Of a stretch of DNA of 34,177 bases, positions 22,193 to 29,059 are shown piece by piece; position 1 is the first letter of the stretch, and every line of letters starts with the position of its first letter. A program made the position numbers and the translations under genes. The stretch spans positions 1 through 34,177 of the forward strand of contig CAJAVE010000298.1 in the NCBI GenBank assembly GCA_903945325.1. Direction: 5' to 3'. The notes below the pieces were generated by a model. It ran no database searches, was not told the origin of the DNA, and saw only the letters and a list, made by a program, of their open reading frames with translations. Source of the stretch: an uncultured beta proteobacterium. Lineage in GTDB: Bacteria > Pseudomonadota > Gammaproteobacteria > Burkholderiales > Burkholderiaceae_C.

Positions 22193-22232
22193 TTACAGTG
22201 TGGCTACTTCTAATTGGGTTAAAAATACACAC

Positions 22233-23000
22233 ATGAATCCCAACCCCAGACAACTTAAATTGCTCGCCTTGGTTCAGGCCCATGGGTCCGTAACGGTAGA
22301 GTTTTTGGCTGACGCCCTCGGCGTGACGCTGCAAACTGTGCGGCGTGACATTCAACGCATGGCTGATGAGGGCCTACTGACACGCTTTCACGGTGGGGTT
22401 CGTGTGCCAAGCTCCACGACTGAGAACATTGCGCACCCGCAACGCGAAAGCCTGAATGTGGAGGGCAAGCGGCGCATCGCCAAAGCGATTGCGTTGGCCG
22501 TGCCCAATGACTGCTCTCTCATTTTGAACATTGGCACTACCACCGAAGCCATTGCACGTGCCCTGCTCCAGCACACTGGGCTGCGCGTGATCACCAACAA
22601 TCTCAATGTCGCCATCATCCTGAGCGCCAACCCTCAATGCGAAGTCATCGTGGTTGGTGGCGTGGTTCGGGGTCGCGATCAGGGCATCGTCGGCGAGGCC
22701 GCGGTTGATTTCATTTCCCAGTTCAAGGTAGACATTGCCATCATTGGCATTTCCGGCATCGAGAGCGATGGAACTTTGCGTGACTACGACTACCGGGAGG
22801 TCAAAGTCTCACAAGTCGTTATTTCTCACGCGCGTGAAGTTTGGCTGGCAGCCGATGGCAGCAAATTCAACCGGCCCGCTATGGTCGAGGTGGGGACGCT
22901 GTCGCAGATTGACCGCTTGTTTACCGATGGGCGACCGCCCGAGCCTTTTCCTGCCCTGCTCGCGGAGGCACAGATTCGGCTTGATGTTGCGCTGGCTTAG
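22233..23000 (+). CDS. glpR: DeoR-family regulator, glycerol-3-phosphate repressor GlpR
   Basis: Repressor of 255 residues. The N-terminal DeoR winged helix-turn-helix is at about 5-60 (VEFLADALGVTLQTVRRDIQ), followed by the sugar-phosphate sensor domain with LILNIGTTTEAIARAL (phosphate-binding loop), VITNNLNVAIIL, VVGGVVRGRDQGIVGEAA and WLAADGSKFNRPAMVEVG. Start ATG 22233 gives the normal N-terminus MNPNPRQLKLLALVQAHG; a GTG at 22200 in frame is less likely. No strong Shine-Dalgarno is seen. It is divergent from glpS and 58 bp upstream of glpK. Likely role: represses both sides of the locus until glycerol-3-phosphate accumulates. Confidence 0.93.
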   Translation: MNPNPRQLKLLALVQAHGSVTVEFLADALGVTLQTVRRDIQRMADEGLLTRFHGGVRVPSSTTENIAHPQRESLNVEGKRRIAKAIALAVPNDCSLILNIGTTTEAIARALLQHTGLRVITNNLNVAIILSANPQCEVIVVGGVVRGRDQGIVGEAAVDFISQFKVDIAIIGISGIESDGTLRDYDYREVKVSQVVISHAREVWLAADGSKFNRPAMVEVGTLSQIDRLFTDGRPPEPFPALLAEAQIRLDVALA

Positions 23001-23058
23001 TAGCGAGCGCTTTTTTTCCTGCCGATGGCTATTTCTGAATGTTTTGAGGATTTAAACA

Positions 23059-24552
23059 ATGACCTATTTACTCGCCTTGGATCAGGGCACTTCCAGTTCG
23101 CGAAGTATCGTTTTTGATGACCAGGGACGGACAGTTGCCCATGCGCAGCAGGAGTTGACGCAAATATATCCACAACCGGGTTGGGTGGAGCACGACCCGC
23201 AAGAAATATGGCGTACCCAGTTGGCCACTGCCCGCGAAGCCTTAACCAAAGCGGGTCTTGCCGCGCACCAGATTCAGGCTGTTGGAATCACCAACCAGCG
23301 CGAAACTACCGTGGTCTGGAACCGCAAAACGGGATTGCCGATTCATAACGCCATCGTTTGGCAAGACCGGCGGGCTGAACCGACTTGTGTCGAATTGCGC
23401 GAGCGTGGTTTGGCCCCGGAAATCCAGTCGAAAACCGGTCTACTGGTGGATGCCTACTTTTCTGGTACCAAGCTAAAGTGGCTTCTGGACCATGTGCCAC
23501 TGGCACGGGAACACGCAGCCAATGGGGATTTGGCATTCGGCACCGTGGATAGCTGGCTCATATGGCGGCTGACCGGTGGTGCAGTGCACGCCACCGATGT
23601 CAGCAACGCATCGCGCTCCATGCTTTTTAACGTGCATACCAACGAATGGGATACCGACCTTCTTAAAGCGTTGGATATTCCCACAAACATGATGCCCCGT
23701 GTGAGGCCGTCCAGCGCCTTGTTTGGAGAACTCTCGCCTGACTTGCTTGGGCACGCCATCCCCATCGGCGGCGTTGCGGGCGATCAACAAAGTGCATTGT
23801 TTGGGCAGGCCTGTTTTAGCGCTGGAATGGTCAAAAACACCTACGGCACTGGGTGCTTCATGCTCATGCATACCGGTGCTACGTTTCAAACCTCTCGCAA
23901 CGGACTCATCACGACCAGCGCTGCACAACCAACGGCACAGCCTGAATTTGCCATCGAGGGAAGCGTCTTTGTGGGCGGGGCAGTAGTGCAATGGCTGCGC
24001 GACGGTTTGCACGCCATTCGGGACAGCAGCGAGGTCCAGGCATTGGCCCAAAGCGTGCCAGACGCCGGGGGGATTTTTGTGGTGCCGGCTTTCACCGGTT
24101 TGGGTGCGCCGTACTGGAAGCCCGATGCGCGTGGGAGTATTAACGGCCTCACCCGGGGGAGCACGGTGGCGCACATAGCGCGAGCCGCACTCGAAAGTAT
24201 TGCCTACCAAAGCGCCGCATTGCTGCAGGCGATGAGTCGCGATGCGGTTGCTGGTGGCGGTGTTCCGGTGGCTGAGCTGAGGGTCGACGGCGGGGCCAGT
24301 GTCAACGACCTTTTGATGCAATTCCAGGCAGACCTTTTAGGCATCCCTGTGGTGCGCCCCGCTGTCACCGAAACGACGGCTTTGGGTGCGGCTTACCTCG
24401 CAGGCTTGTGTGTGGGTATCTACAAAAACACCGAAGAATTGTCAGGACTTTGGAGATCTGAACGGAGATTCATCCCAAGTATCACGCCCGAACGCGCACA
24501 AGAGTTAATGCTCCGTTGGGAACATGCCGTGAGGCAAACGGTACAGAGCTGA
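23059..24552 (+). CDS. glpK: Glycerol kinase
   Basis: FGGY-family kinase of 497 residues (E. coli GlpK has 502) that phosphorylates glycerol to glycerol-3-phosphate. Motifs: [15 protein letters not shown] (phosphate 1 loop), [59 protein letters not shown] and [25 protein letters not shown] lies 9 bases before the ATG. It follows glpR and probably shares its transcript. With GlpD and the importer it forms the glycerol entry route. A 7-bp hairpin (CAGCATG/CATGCTG, 24564-24581) lies just after the stop, without a T run. Confidence 0.96.
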   Translation: MTYLLALDQGTSSSRSIVFDDQGRTVAHAQQELTQIYPQPGWVEHDPQEIWRTQLATAREALTKAGLAAHQIQAVGITNQRETTVVWNRKTGLPIHNAIVWQDRRAEPTCVELRERGLAPEIQSKTGLLVDAYFSGTKLKWLLDHVPLAREHAANGDLAFGTVDSWLIWRLTGGAVHATDVSNASRSMLFNVHTNEWDTDLLKALDIPTNMMPRVRPSSALFGELSPDLLGHAIPIGGVAGDQQSALFGQACFSAGMVKNTYGTGCFMLMHTGATFQTSRNGLITTSAAQPTAQPEFAIEGSVFVGGAVVQWLRDGLHAIRDSSEVQALAQSVPDAGGIFVVPAFTGLGAPYWKPDARGSINGLTRGSTVAHIARAALESIAYQSAALLQAMSRDAVAGGGVPVAELRVDGGASVNDLLMQFQADLLGIPVVRPAVTETTALGAAYLAGLCVGIYKNTEELSGLWRSERRFIPSITPERAQELMLRWEHAVRQTVQS

Positions 24553-24575
24553 ATAAAGAACAGCAGCATGCCTTC

Positions 24576-24683
24576 ATGCTGGTCCCTGTGCCAGAACCCG
24601 AAACCTGCGCCATGATGCTGGCGGGTTTTGGATTTATTGGCGGCTTGGCTCACAGGCGTAAACAGCATCTCGTGACAGCCTGA
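24576..24683 (+). pseudogene. Relic of a PEP-CTERM protein C-terminus
   Basis: Directly after glpK, a short open frame reads MLVPVPEPETCAMMLAGFGF then IGGLAHRRKQHLVTA and stops at 24681. This has all three parts of the PEP-CTERM exosortase sorting tail: the VPEPET motif, a hydrophobic helix and an Arg/Lys-rich end. No secretion signal or body domain is upstream; the frame runs back into glpK out of its reading frame. It is therefore a detached 3' end of an exported-protein gene, left by recombination, and probably not expressed. Confidence 0.7.
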
Positions 24684-25101
24684 TTTCAGGTAGACGTGCA
24701 CATTTTCAGACGGAGATTTTGATTCTCGTTTTGCATTGTGAAATCTTGATGGGCGAATTATTCGTCAAGCAAAATGGGCGTACCGAATGTCAGCAATGCG
24801 GCGAGCATTTCGGCAAACCGGTTGTCTGCAACGGGTCTTGAAGAGTCCTTGGCCCGGATTTTTGGCCTTTTCGCCCTGACGGACGGTTCAAGACACCTTG
24901 CCGAATTCCGCCGATGCCCGCTTTCCTGACTCAGAAATCCTTTGCTTGCACTATTGCGCCGTTAGCCCACAGTCTGGACTCCCTCAATAAACTAGGAGTC
25001 CATCTTGAAAATCACCACTGAACACGCCTAAATTGAAAGTGAATTTTGCGGGGCCGACCAAGTATGGTTGAACAAATCCTGGGCTATGAGATGGGGAGGT
25101 T
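24684..25101. other. Gene-poor stretch between glpK relic and IS66
   Basis: No supported gene. It contains a 30-codon frame (24749-24841, + strand) encoding CQQCGEHFGKPVVC with zinc-ribbon-like Cys spacing but no ribosome binding site, and an inverted repeat TGGACTCC / GGAGTCCA (24975-24982 / 24995-25002) with a 12-nt loop. It is probably scar sequence from earlier insertions. Confidence 0.4.
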
Positions 25102-25109
25102 GTTTCAAG
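25102..25109. repeat. IS66 target-site duplication, left copy
   Basis: GTTTCAAG flanks the left inverted repeat and recurs as GTTTCAAG at 27620-27627 after the right repeat. An 8-bp duplication is the hallmark of IS66 transposition. Confidence 0.93.
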
Positions 25110-25135
25110 GTAAGCGCCCAGCCAACCCATCTTGA
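25110..25135 (+). repeat. IS66 left inverted repeat
   Basis: 26 bp, starts GTAAGCGCCCAGCC and ends CATCTTGA; perfect inverse of 27594-27619. It lies 27 bp beyond the tnpC stop. Confidence 0.93.
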
Positions 25136-25162
25136 CTCCAGCGCAACGACTGTGACTGCAAA

Positions 25163-26707
25163 TCAAATGGACTGAATTTGCGGCTGCCAGTGATGTGGCA
25201 ACAACTCATGAATCTGACTGGCACGCTGCGTAGGCAGGCGGCTCAGGACATCCTTCAGATAGGCAAAGGGATCATGCCCATTGAGCCTGGCACTCTGGAT
25301 CAGACTCATCACCGCAGCACCACGCTTGCCCGCACGCAGTGAACCGGCAAACAGCCAGTTATTGCGCCCGATGGCAATCGGACGGATCTGATTCTCAATA
25401 TGGTTGTTGTCCACCGGCAATTGTCCATCAGAGAGGAAACGCGTCAGCGCTCCCCAGCGTCTGAGGCTGTAATCCAGTGCCTTGGCCGTGGCCGTTCCAT
25501 CGGTGATCTTCTGCCGATTCAGAATCATCCACTGATGCAAGGCCTCCAGCAGCGGTTTTGATCTCTCCTGGCGGATACGTCGTCGCTCATCCGGGTTGAA
25601 ATCCTTGATTTCGCGCTCGATGTCGTAAACCCTGGCGATCTGCTCCAACGCGCTGTGTGCAATCTGGCTCTTGTTGCTGGCGTGCAGGTCAAAGAACTTG
25701 CGCCGGGCGTGCGCCAGACAGCCTACCTCGGTGACCCCTTGTGTCATCAGTTGCTTGTAACCACTGAAGTCGTCACACACCAGGCTGCCGCGCCAGTCAC
25801 CCAGAAACAGTTTGGCGTTTTCCCCGGCACGCGATTCACAGAAGTCATAGACCACCGCTTTTGTGTTCTCAAAGGCACCGGCGGCATACGCCCACAGGTA
25901 AGCGCGGTGGGTTTTGCCGGTGCCCGGCTTGAGCATCTGCACCGGCGTTTCATCGGCATGAACGACGCTGTGGCTGAGGATGTCGGCTTTGAGTGCATCG
26001 ACCAAGGGTTGCAACTGCACACCGCAGCTACCCACCCAGGCCCCCAGTGTGGAGCGCGGCAGGGCCACACCGGCACGCCCGAAGATGGCCTCTTGCCGAT
26101 ACAGGGGCAGATGATCGGCAAACTTGGCCACCAGCAGCTGGGCCAGCAGACCGGTGGTGGGAATGCCTTTGTCGATGATGTGTGCCGCTACCGGCGCCTG
26201 GATCAGCGTTTGGCACTGGGCACAGACCCATTTGCCGCGCACATGGCGCTCGACACTGAAGACGCCGGGTTGATAGTCCAGCTTCTCGGCGACATCTTCA
26301 CCGATGCGCCTCAATTGGCAGCCGCAAGCGCAGGTGGTGGTGTCGGGTTCGTGGTGAATCTCGATGCGTGGCAAATTGGCTGGCAATGGCTGACGCTTGG
26401 GTTGTTCCTTGACCCGGGGTGAGGGAGCATCTGAGGGCTTGAGCTGTTCGATCTCGTCACTGACAGCCTGCAGATCTTCATCGAGGGTTTCTTCCAGCAG
26501 ACTTCGTTGCTCGGCGCTGAAGCGCTCACTCTGGGCGGCAAACTTCAGCCGCTTGAGGTAGGCGTTCTCATGCGTGAGCTTGTCGATGGTGGCTTGTTTG
26601 AAGGTGATCTCGCCTTCACGAGCCGCAACTGTTTGCAGCAGACTGCTGACCAATTGGCGCAGTTCGTCTGCGCTCATGTGGGGGAGTTGCTCGGGTGCGA
26701 TCACCAT
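25163..26707 (-). CDS. tnpC: IS66 transposase TnpC
   Basis: DDE transposase of 514 residues, full length for IS66. The N-terminal coiled segment (about 15-95, leucine/glutamate-rich) is followed by a Cys-rich zinc region (CACGC near 126-130 and CAQC near 162-165), and the catalytic triad: Asp252 in VVHADETPV, Asp312/313 in VCDDFSGY, and Glu438 in DNNHIENQIRP. The typical end IGRNNWLFAGSLRAGKRGAA is present. It cuts and joins the element ends with TnpA and TnpB. It starts 81 bp after tnpB on the same strand. Confidence 0.95.
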   Translation of the reverse strand: MVIAPEQLPHMSADELRQLVSSLLQTVAAREGEITFKQATIDKLTHENAYLKRLKFAAQSERFSAEQRSLLEETLDEDLQAVSDEIEQLKPSDAPSPRVKEQPKRQPLPANLPRIEIHHEPDTTTCACGCQLRRIGEDVAEKLDYQPGVFSVERHVRGKWVCAQCQTLIQAPVAAHIIDKGIPTTGLLAQLLVAKFADHLPLYRQEAIFGRAGVALPRSTLGAWVGSCGVQLQPLVDALKADILSHSVVHADETPVQMLKPGTGKTHRAYLWAYAAGAFENTKAVVYDFCESRAGENAKLFLGDWRGSLVCDDFSGYKQLMTQGVTEVGCLAHARRKFFDLHASNKSQIAHSALEQIARVYDIEREIKDFNPDERRRIRQERSKPLLEALHQWMILNRQKITDGTATAKALDYSLRRWGALTRFLSDGQLPVDNNHIENQIRPIAIGRNNWLFAGSLRAGKRGAAVMSLIQSARLNGHDPFAYLKDVLSRLPTQRASQIHELLPHHWQPQIQSI

Positions 26708-26788
26708 GGCACACAGTGTATTTCTGATGCATAAAAATCACCATTGGTGCATGTCCGTATTGACTTATCTGCTATGTATTTCGATGAT

Positions 26789-27133
26789 TCAGACTATGCT
26801 GATGATGCCTGCTTCACCCAGGCGCTGCCAGGGTAGACCCAGCACCAGGGCGTCCAATTGGGCGCGGTTCAGACCTACATGGTTGGTTGCATTTGTCGCA
26901 CTTGCCTGAGGCCAAACAAATTTACCCTGGTGTAGTCGCCTGGCTGCCAGCCAGATGCCAATGCCGTCGTGCACCAGCACTTTGATGCGGTTGGCGCGTC
27001 TGTTGGCGAAGAGGTAGGCGGTGTGCGGGTGGGCTGCACCAAACACCGACACAACCCTGGCCAGGGCGGTGTCGGTGCCAGCGCGCATGTCCATGGGGGT
27101 GGTGGCCAGCCAGATGGTGTCGATGCGGATCAC
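26789..27133 (-). CDS. tnpB: IS66 accessory protein TnpB
   Basis: Protein of 114 residues, the usual TnpB length, with the family sequences IDTIWLATTPMDMRAGTDTA and PHTAYLFANRRANRIKVLVH. The GTG start at 27133 was chosen because it overlaps the tnpA stop as GTGA, the arrangement used for coupled translation in IS66 elements; an ATG 21 bp upstream adds residues not typical of the family. Required for IS66 transposition; its biochemical role is unclear. Confidence 0.9.
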   Translation of the reverse strand: MIRIDTIWLATTPMDMRAGTDTALARVVSVFGAAHPHTAYLFANRRANRIKVLVHDGIGIWLAARRLHQGKFVWPQASATNATNHVGLNRAQLDALVLGLPWQRLGEAGIISIV

Positions 27134-27540
27134 TTGAGAATCGCCCGGGTCCATTGCGCCAGGTCACCCGCTGCGCTGGTGGGCCAGGTGAGGATCATGG
27201 AGACGGCACCTTTGCGCAGTTCTACCTTGATGTCGCAGGCTGCGCTCTCCTGCATGCCGGTGGGCAGCTTCAAGGCGATGAAGGCCGGGGCAGAAGCTGA
27301 TGAAGTTAACGCCGCCGAGCCAGATGAGTTTGCTGTGACAAGCTGGTGGCACCCGTTTCGTTCATGCTCCTTGAGCCAGCGGTGCAGCACGTTGGCGTTC
27401 ATGCCATGGCCTCTGGCTATGGCCGCGATGGAGGCTGCGGGTTGTTGGCAGGCCGCTACCAGTTCGGCTTTGAACTGGCGGGTATAGGTGCGGTGAGTAC
27501 GCCGGGTGGAATATCTGGCAAGGTCGGGGTCTTTGAGCAT
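27130..27540 (-). CDS. tnpA: IS66 accessory protein TnpA
   Basis: Protein of 136 residues with an N-terminal helix-turn-helix of the IS3/IS911 OrfA type (RQFKAELVAACQQ, then IAAIARGHGMNANVLHRWLK). ATG 27540 is taken as start; a GTG three codons upstream is also possible. Its stop overlaps tnpB. It lies just inside the right inverted repeat of the element. Confidence 0.88.
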   Translation of the reverse strand: MLKDPDLARYSTRRTHRTYTRQFKAELVAACQQPAASIAAIARGHGMNANVLHRWLKEHERNGCHQLVTANSSGSAALTSSASAPAFIALKLPTGMQESAACDIKVELRKGAVSMILTWPTSAAGDLAQWTRAILK

Positions 27541-27593
27541 GATGTGCACGATGGTTTACGTGCACGCGATCTTGCGAGATGCCAGAGTTCAAT

Positions 27594-27619
27594 TCAAGAT
27601 GGGTTGGCTGGGCGCTTAC
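27594..27619 (-). repeat. IS66 right inverted repeat
   Basis: 26 bp, perfect inverse of 25110-25135. It lies next to the 8-bp target duplication GTTTCAAG at 27620-27627. Confidence 0.93.
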
Positions 27620-27627
27620 GTTTCAAG
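27620..27627. repeat. IS66 target-site duplication, right copy
   Basis: GTTTCAAG, identical to 25102-25109. The toxin stop codon (27623-27625 on the minus strand) lies inside it, so the insertion left the toxin frame whole. Confidence 0.93.
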
Positions 27628-27898
27628 GCCATTTCTGGCGGACGTGTACGACGTTCAGTACAGTCACAGTGGTCGCATTCTCTTCCATGATCACAACGTA
27701 GTTGGGATGCGCGACCAGCTCAGAAGTGTCGTGCACGCGCCCAAGTCTGCGCGGAAAATTCTCATCCCCCAACGATTCCACCTGATCATCAATGAGAAAC
27801 CACATATCGACGCCTGCACTGGGGTTGTCCAGGGCGATGCGAGCCTCGATGGCGTTGAGATCGTCTTGATAGGTTTGTGTGCGAACGACCTGTTTCAT
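27623..27898 (-). CDS. RelE/ParE-family toxin
   Basis: Protein of 91 residues with the RelE/ParE fold pattern: LNAIEARIALDNPSAGVDMW (helical hairpin), SLGDENFPRRLGRV, and the C-terminal strand end SELVAHPNYVVIMEENATTV then LNVVHVRQKWP. Members either cleave mRNA at the ribosome or inhibit gyrase; which one cannot be told. The start overlaps the stop of the upstream gene (ATGA), the usual antitoxin-toxin layout. An IS66 copy is inserted right at the toxin stop codon without changing the protein. It probably stabilises the integrated element. Confidence 0.85.
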   Translation of the reverse strand: MKQVVRTQTYQDDLNAIEARIALDNPSAGVDMWFLIDDQVESLGDENFPRRLGRVHDTSELVAHPNYVVIMEENATTVTVLNVVHVRQKWP

Positions 27899-28350
27899 TG
27901 AGCGTCACGCTGCTTTTGCTTGGCAGCGCGCACGCTTTGCCACTCCTGCGGCGCGATGCGTGTGTTGGTTCCGTCTGCGAGGCCAGCGCGGGCGGCAGTG
28001 ACCTTTTTTTCCAGCCAGTCACTGTGTGAAAGCGCTGCGTGCGCGCCCTTCATGCGAAGGGAGGTATCTGGGCGCGTGACGCGCTTGGACTGGGGCTCAA
28101 AATTGGCGACATTGATATTGAACTGAGTGAGGTTGACTTTTTCTCGCATAAAGCGCGCCACCGAGTCCAGGGACGTGAATTGCCGCTCGGTGGTCTTGCC
28201 GTCTCGCGCGCGAACGGACACGATGCGCTCTGCTGTACCACACATGACAGTGACCTTGTACACATCTTTGTCGGCGACCACGGTCGCATGCCGTATAGCT
28301 CTGGCATCAACCAAATCTTTGAGACTCTGCGGCGTGATGAGGTTTAGCAT
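27895..28350 (-). CDS. Probable antitoxin partner of the RelE/ParE toxin
   Basis: Protein of 151 residues coupled to the toxin by an ATGA overlap; the position, upstream of the toxin and in the same operon, argues for an antitoxin. It is twice as long as most RelB/ParD antitoxins. The N-terminal half (MLNLITPQSLKDLVDARAIR, then TVVADKDVYKVTVMCGTAER and QFTSLDSVARFMREK) looks like a compact beta-rich domain. The C-terminal half is basic and probably disordered, ending WQSVRAAKQKQRDAQ, as expected for the toxin-wrapping tail. No standard DNA-binding motif was recognised. I do not know a named family for it. Confidence 0.6.
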   Translation of the reverse strand: MLNLITPQSLKDLVDARAIRHATVVADKDVYKVTVMCGTAERIVSVRARDGKTTERQFTSLDSVARFMREKVNLTQFNINVANFEPQSKRVTRPDTSLRMKGAHAALSHSDWLEKKVTAARAGLADGTNTRIAPQEWQSVRAAKQKQRDAQ

Positions 28351-28705
28351 AATTTTTCAACTCACAATATAAGATAATATGATTGTATCTAGCTTATGAA
28401 GTGACAGATACAAATTTTGCCCACAACGGGGAAATTGCTCAAGAATTCATCCAACCTAAGAATGCATATAGCCGAAAGAAACAGCAATTTTGTCCATCAG
28501 AGGCGAATGGAGCGGACGGGATAGGATGGCATTTAAATTCATGAATTGTGCTTCCTTGGAAGCGGGCAATAGTGGTCGGCAGGAAGCGCTGCACCACCGG
28601 AGTCAGACCATCACAGGGGCCACTGCGGCATTGAACCCAACAATACTTCTATCCTCGATCGGCTGGCCTAACTCGGTGCGAACACCATGGGGGCTCTAAC
28701 CTAGG
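28351..28705. other. Non-coding stretch upstream of the toxin-antitoxin pair
   Basis: No supported gene. The part next to the antitoxin (28351-28400) is AT-rich and could hold its promoter. A 12-bp palindrome AATTCATGAATT is at 28536-28547. No terminator with a T run was seen for the helicase operon that ends at 28706. Confidence 0.4.
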
Positions 28706-29059
28706 TCACGTGGAATAAACCCGCCACAACGCCATGCCGACGCCACAGCGCTGGCCGTAGCGAGGGCCACGCCCGGCGGCGATGCAGGTCGGGCAATTGA
28801 AGTGATGAGCGTGATAGGCTGCCGCCAGTTCTTTCCAGTCCGATGGGTCCTCAGGTGGGTTGGGCGCCTGGCTGGCCGCCTCGTTTGCCGCCGTCAACCA
28901 GTCGATCAACATCGCCTTGCTGCTTCGGATGAGGGCGCGCAGGTCGTCAGTCAAATGGCTGGACGGTGCAACTGCCAGTCCCCCGGCGGGTGCCAGGGAG
29001 AGGTTCAGGCCAGCATCGGCGAGCTGGGCCACTACGGTTTCAACAGCCTGTGCGGTCAT
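28706..29059 (-). CDS. Small protein with TubC_N-like docking domain and Cys cluster
   Basis: Protein of 117 residues. Residues 5-50 (VETVVAQLADAGLNLSLAPA, then LTDDLRALIRSSKAMLIDWL) resemble the TubC N-terminal docking domain: a two-strand/helix unit ending in a helix with Lys and Trp. The C-terminal part, NCPTCIAAGRGPRYGQRCGV, has a C-x2-C...C pattern that could bind zinc. The start overlaps the stop of the large primase/helicase gene (TGATG), so the two are coupled and probably work together in element replication. From memory, similar small proteins follow such helicases in proteobacterial islands and plasmids; the function is not established. Confidence 0.65.
   Translation of the reverse strand: MTAQAVETVVAQLADAGLNLSLAPAGGLAVAPSSHLTDDLRALIRSSKAMLIDWLTAANEAASQAPNPPEDPSDWKELAAAYHAHHFNCPTCIAAGRGPRYGQRCGVGMALWRVYST

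Larger units (their letters stand above)
25110..27619. mobile_element. Complete IS66-family insertion sequence
   Basis: A 2510-bp element bounded by 26-bp perfect inverted repeats (25110-25135 and 27594-27619, outer end GTAAGCGCCCAGCC) and by an identical 8-bp target duplication. It carries the three standard genes tnpA, tnpB and tnpC on the minus strand, all with intact frames. Perfect repeats and duplication indicate recent insertion and probable activity. Confidence 0.95.

Noticed and set aside
23473-24321. Minus-strand open frame of 282 codons within glpK
   Set aside because: It is a shadow of the intact glycerol kinase gene and has no recognisable motif.
24609-24625. CCATGATGCTGG near the glpK relic as an internal attachment site
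   Set aside because: Only a few bases match the CCCATGATGCC part of the att core, and no arm repeats are nearby.
24749-24841. 30-codon frame with a CQQC...C zinc-ribbon-like pattern
   Set aside because: No ribosome binding site or conserved context; too short to support, so only mentioned with the spacer.
28490-28699. Plus-strand open frame of 69 codons between the antitoxin and the TubC_N-like gene
   Set aside because: No family similarity, no ribosome binding site and no operon context.
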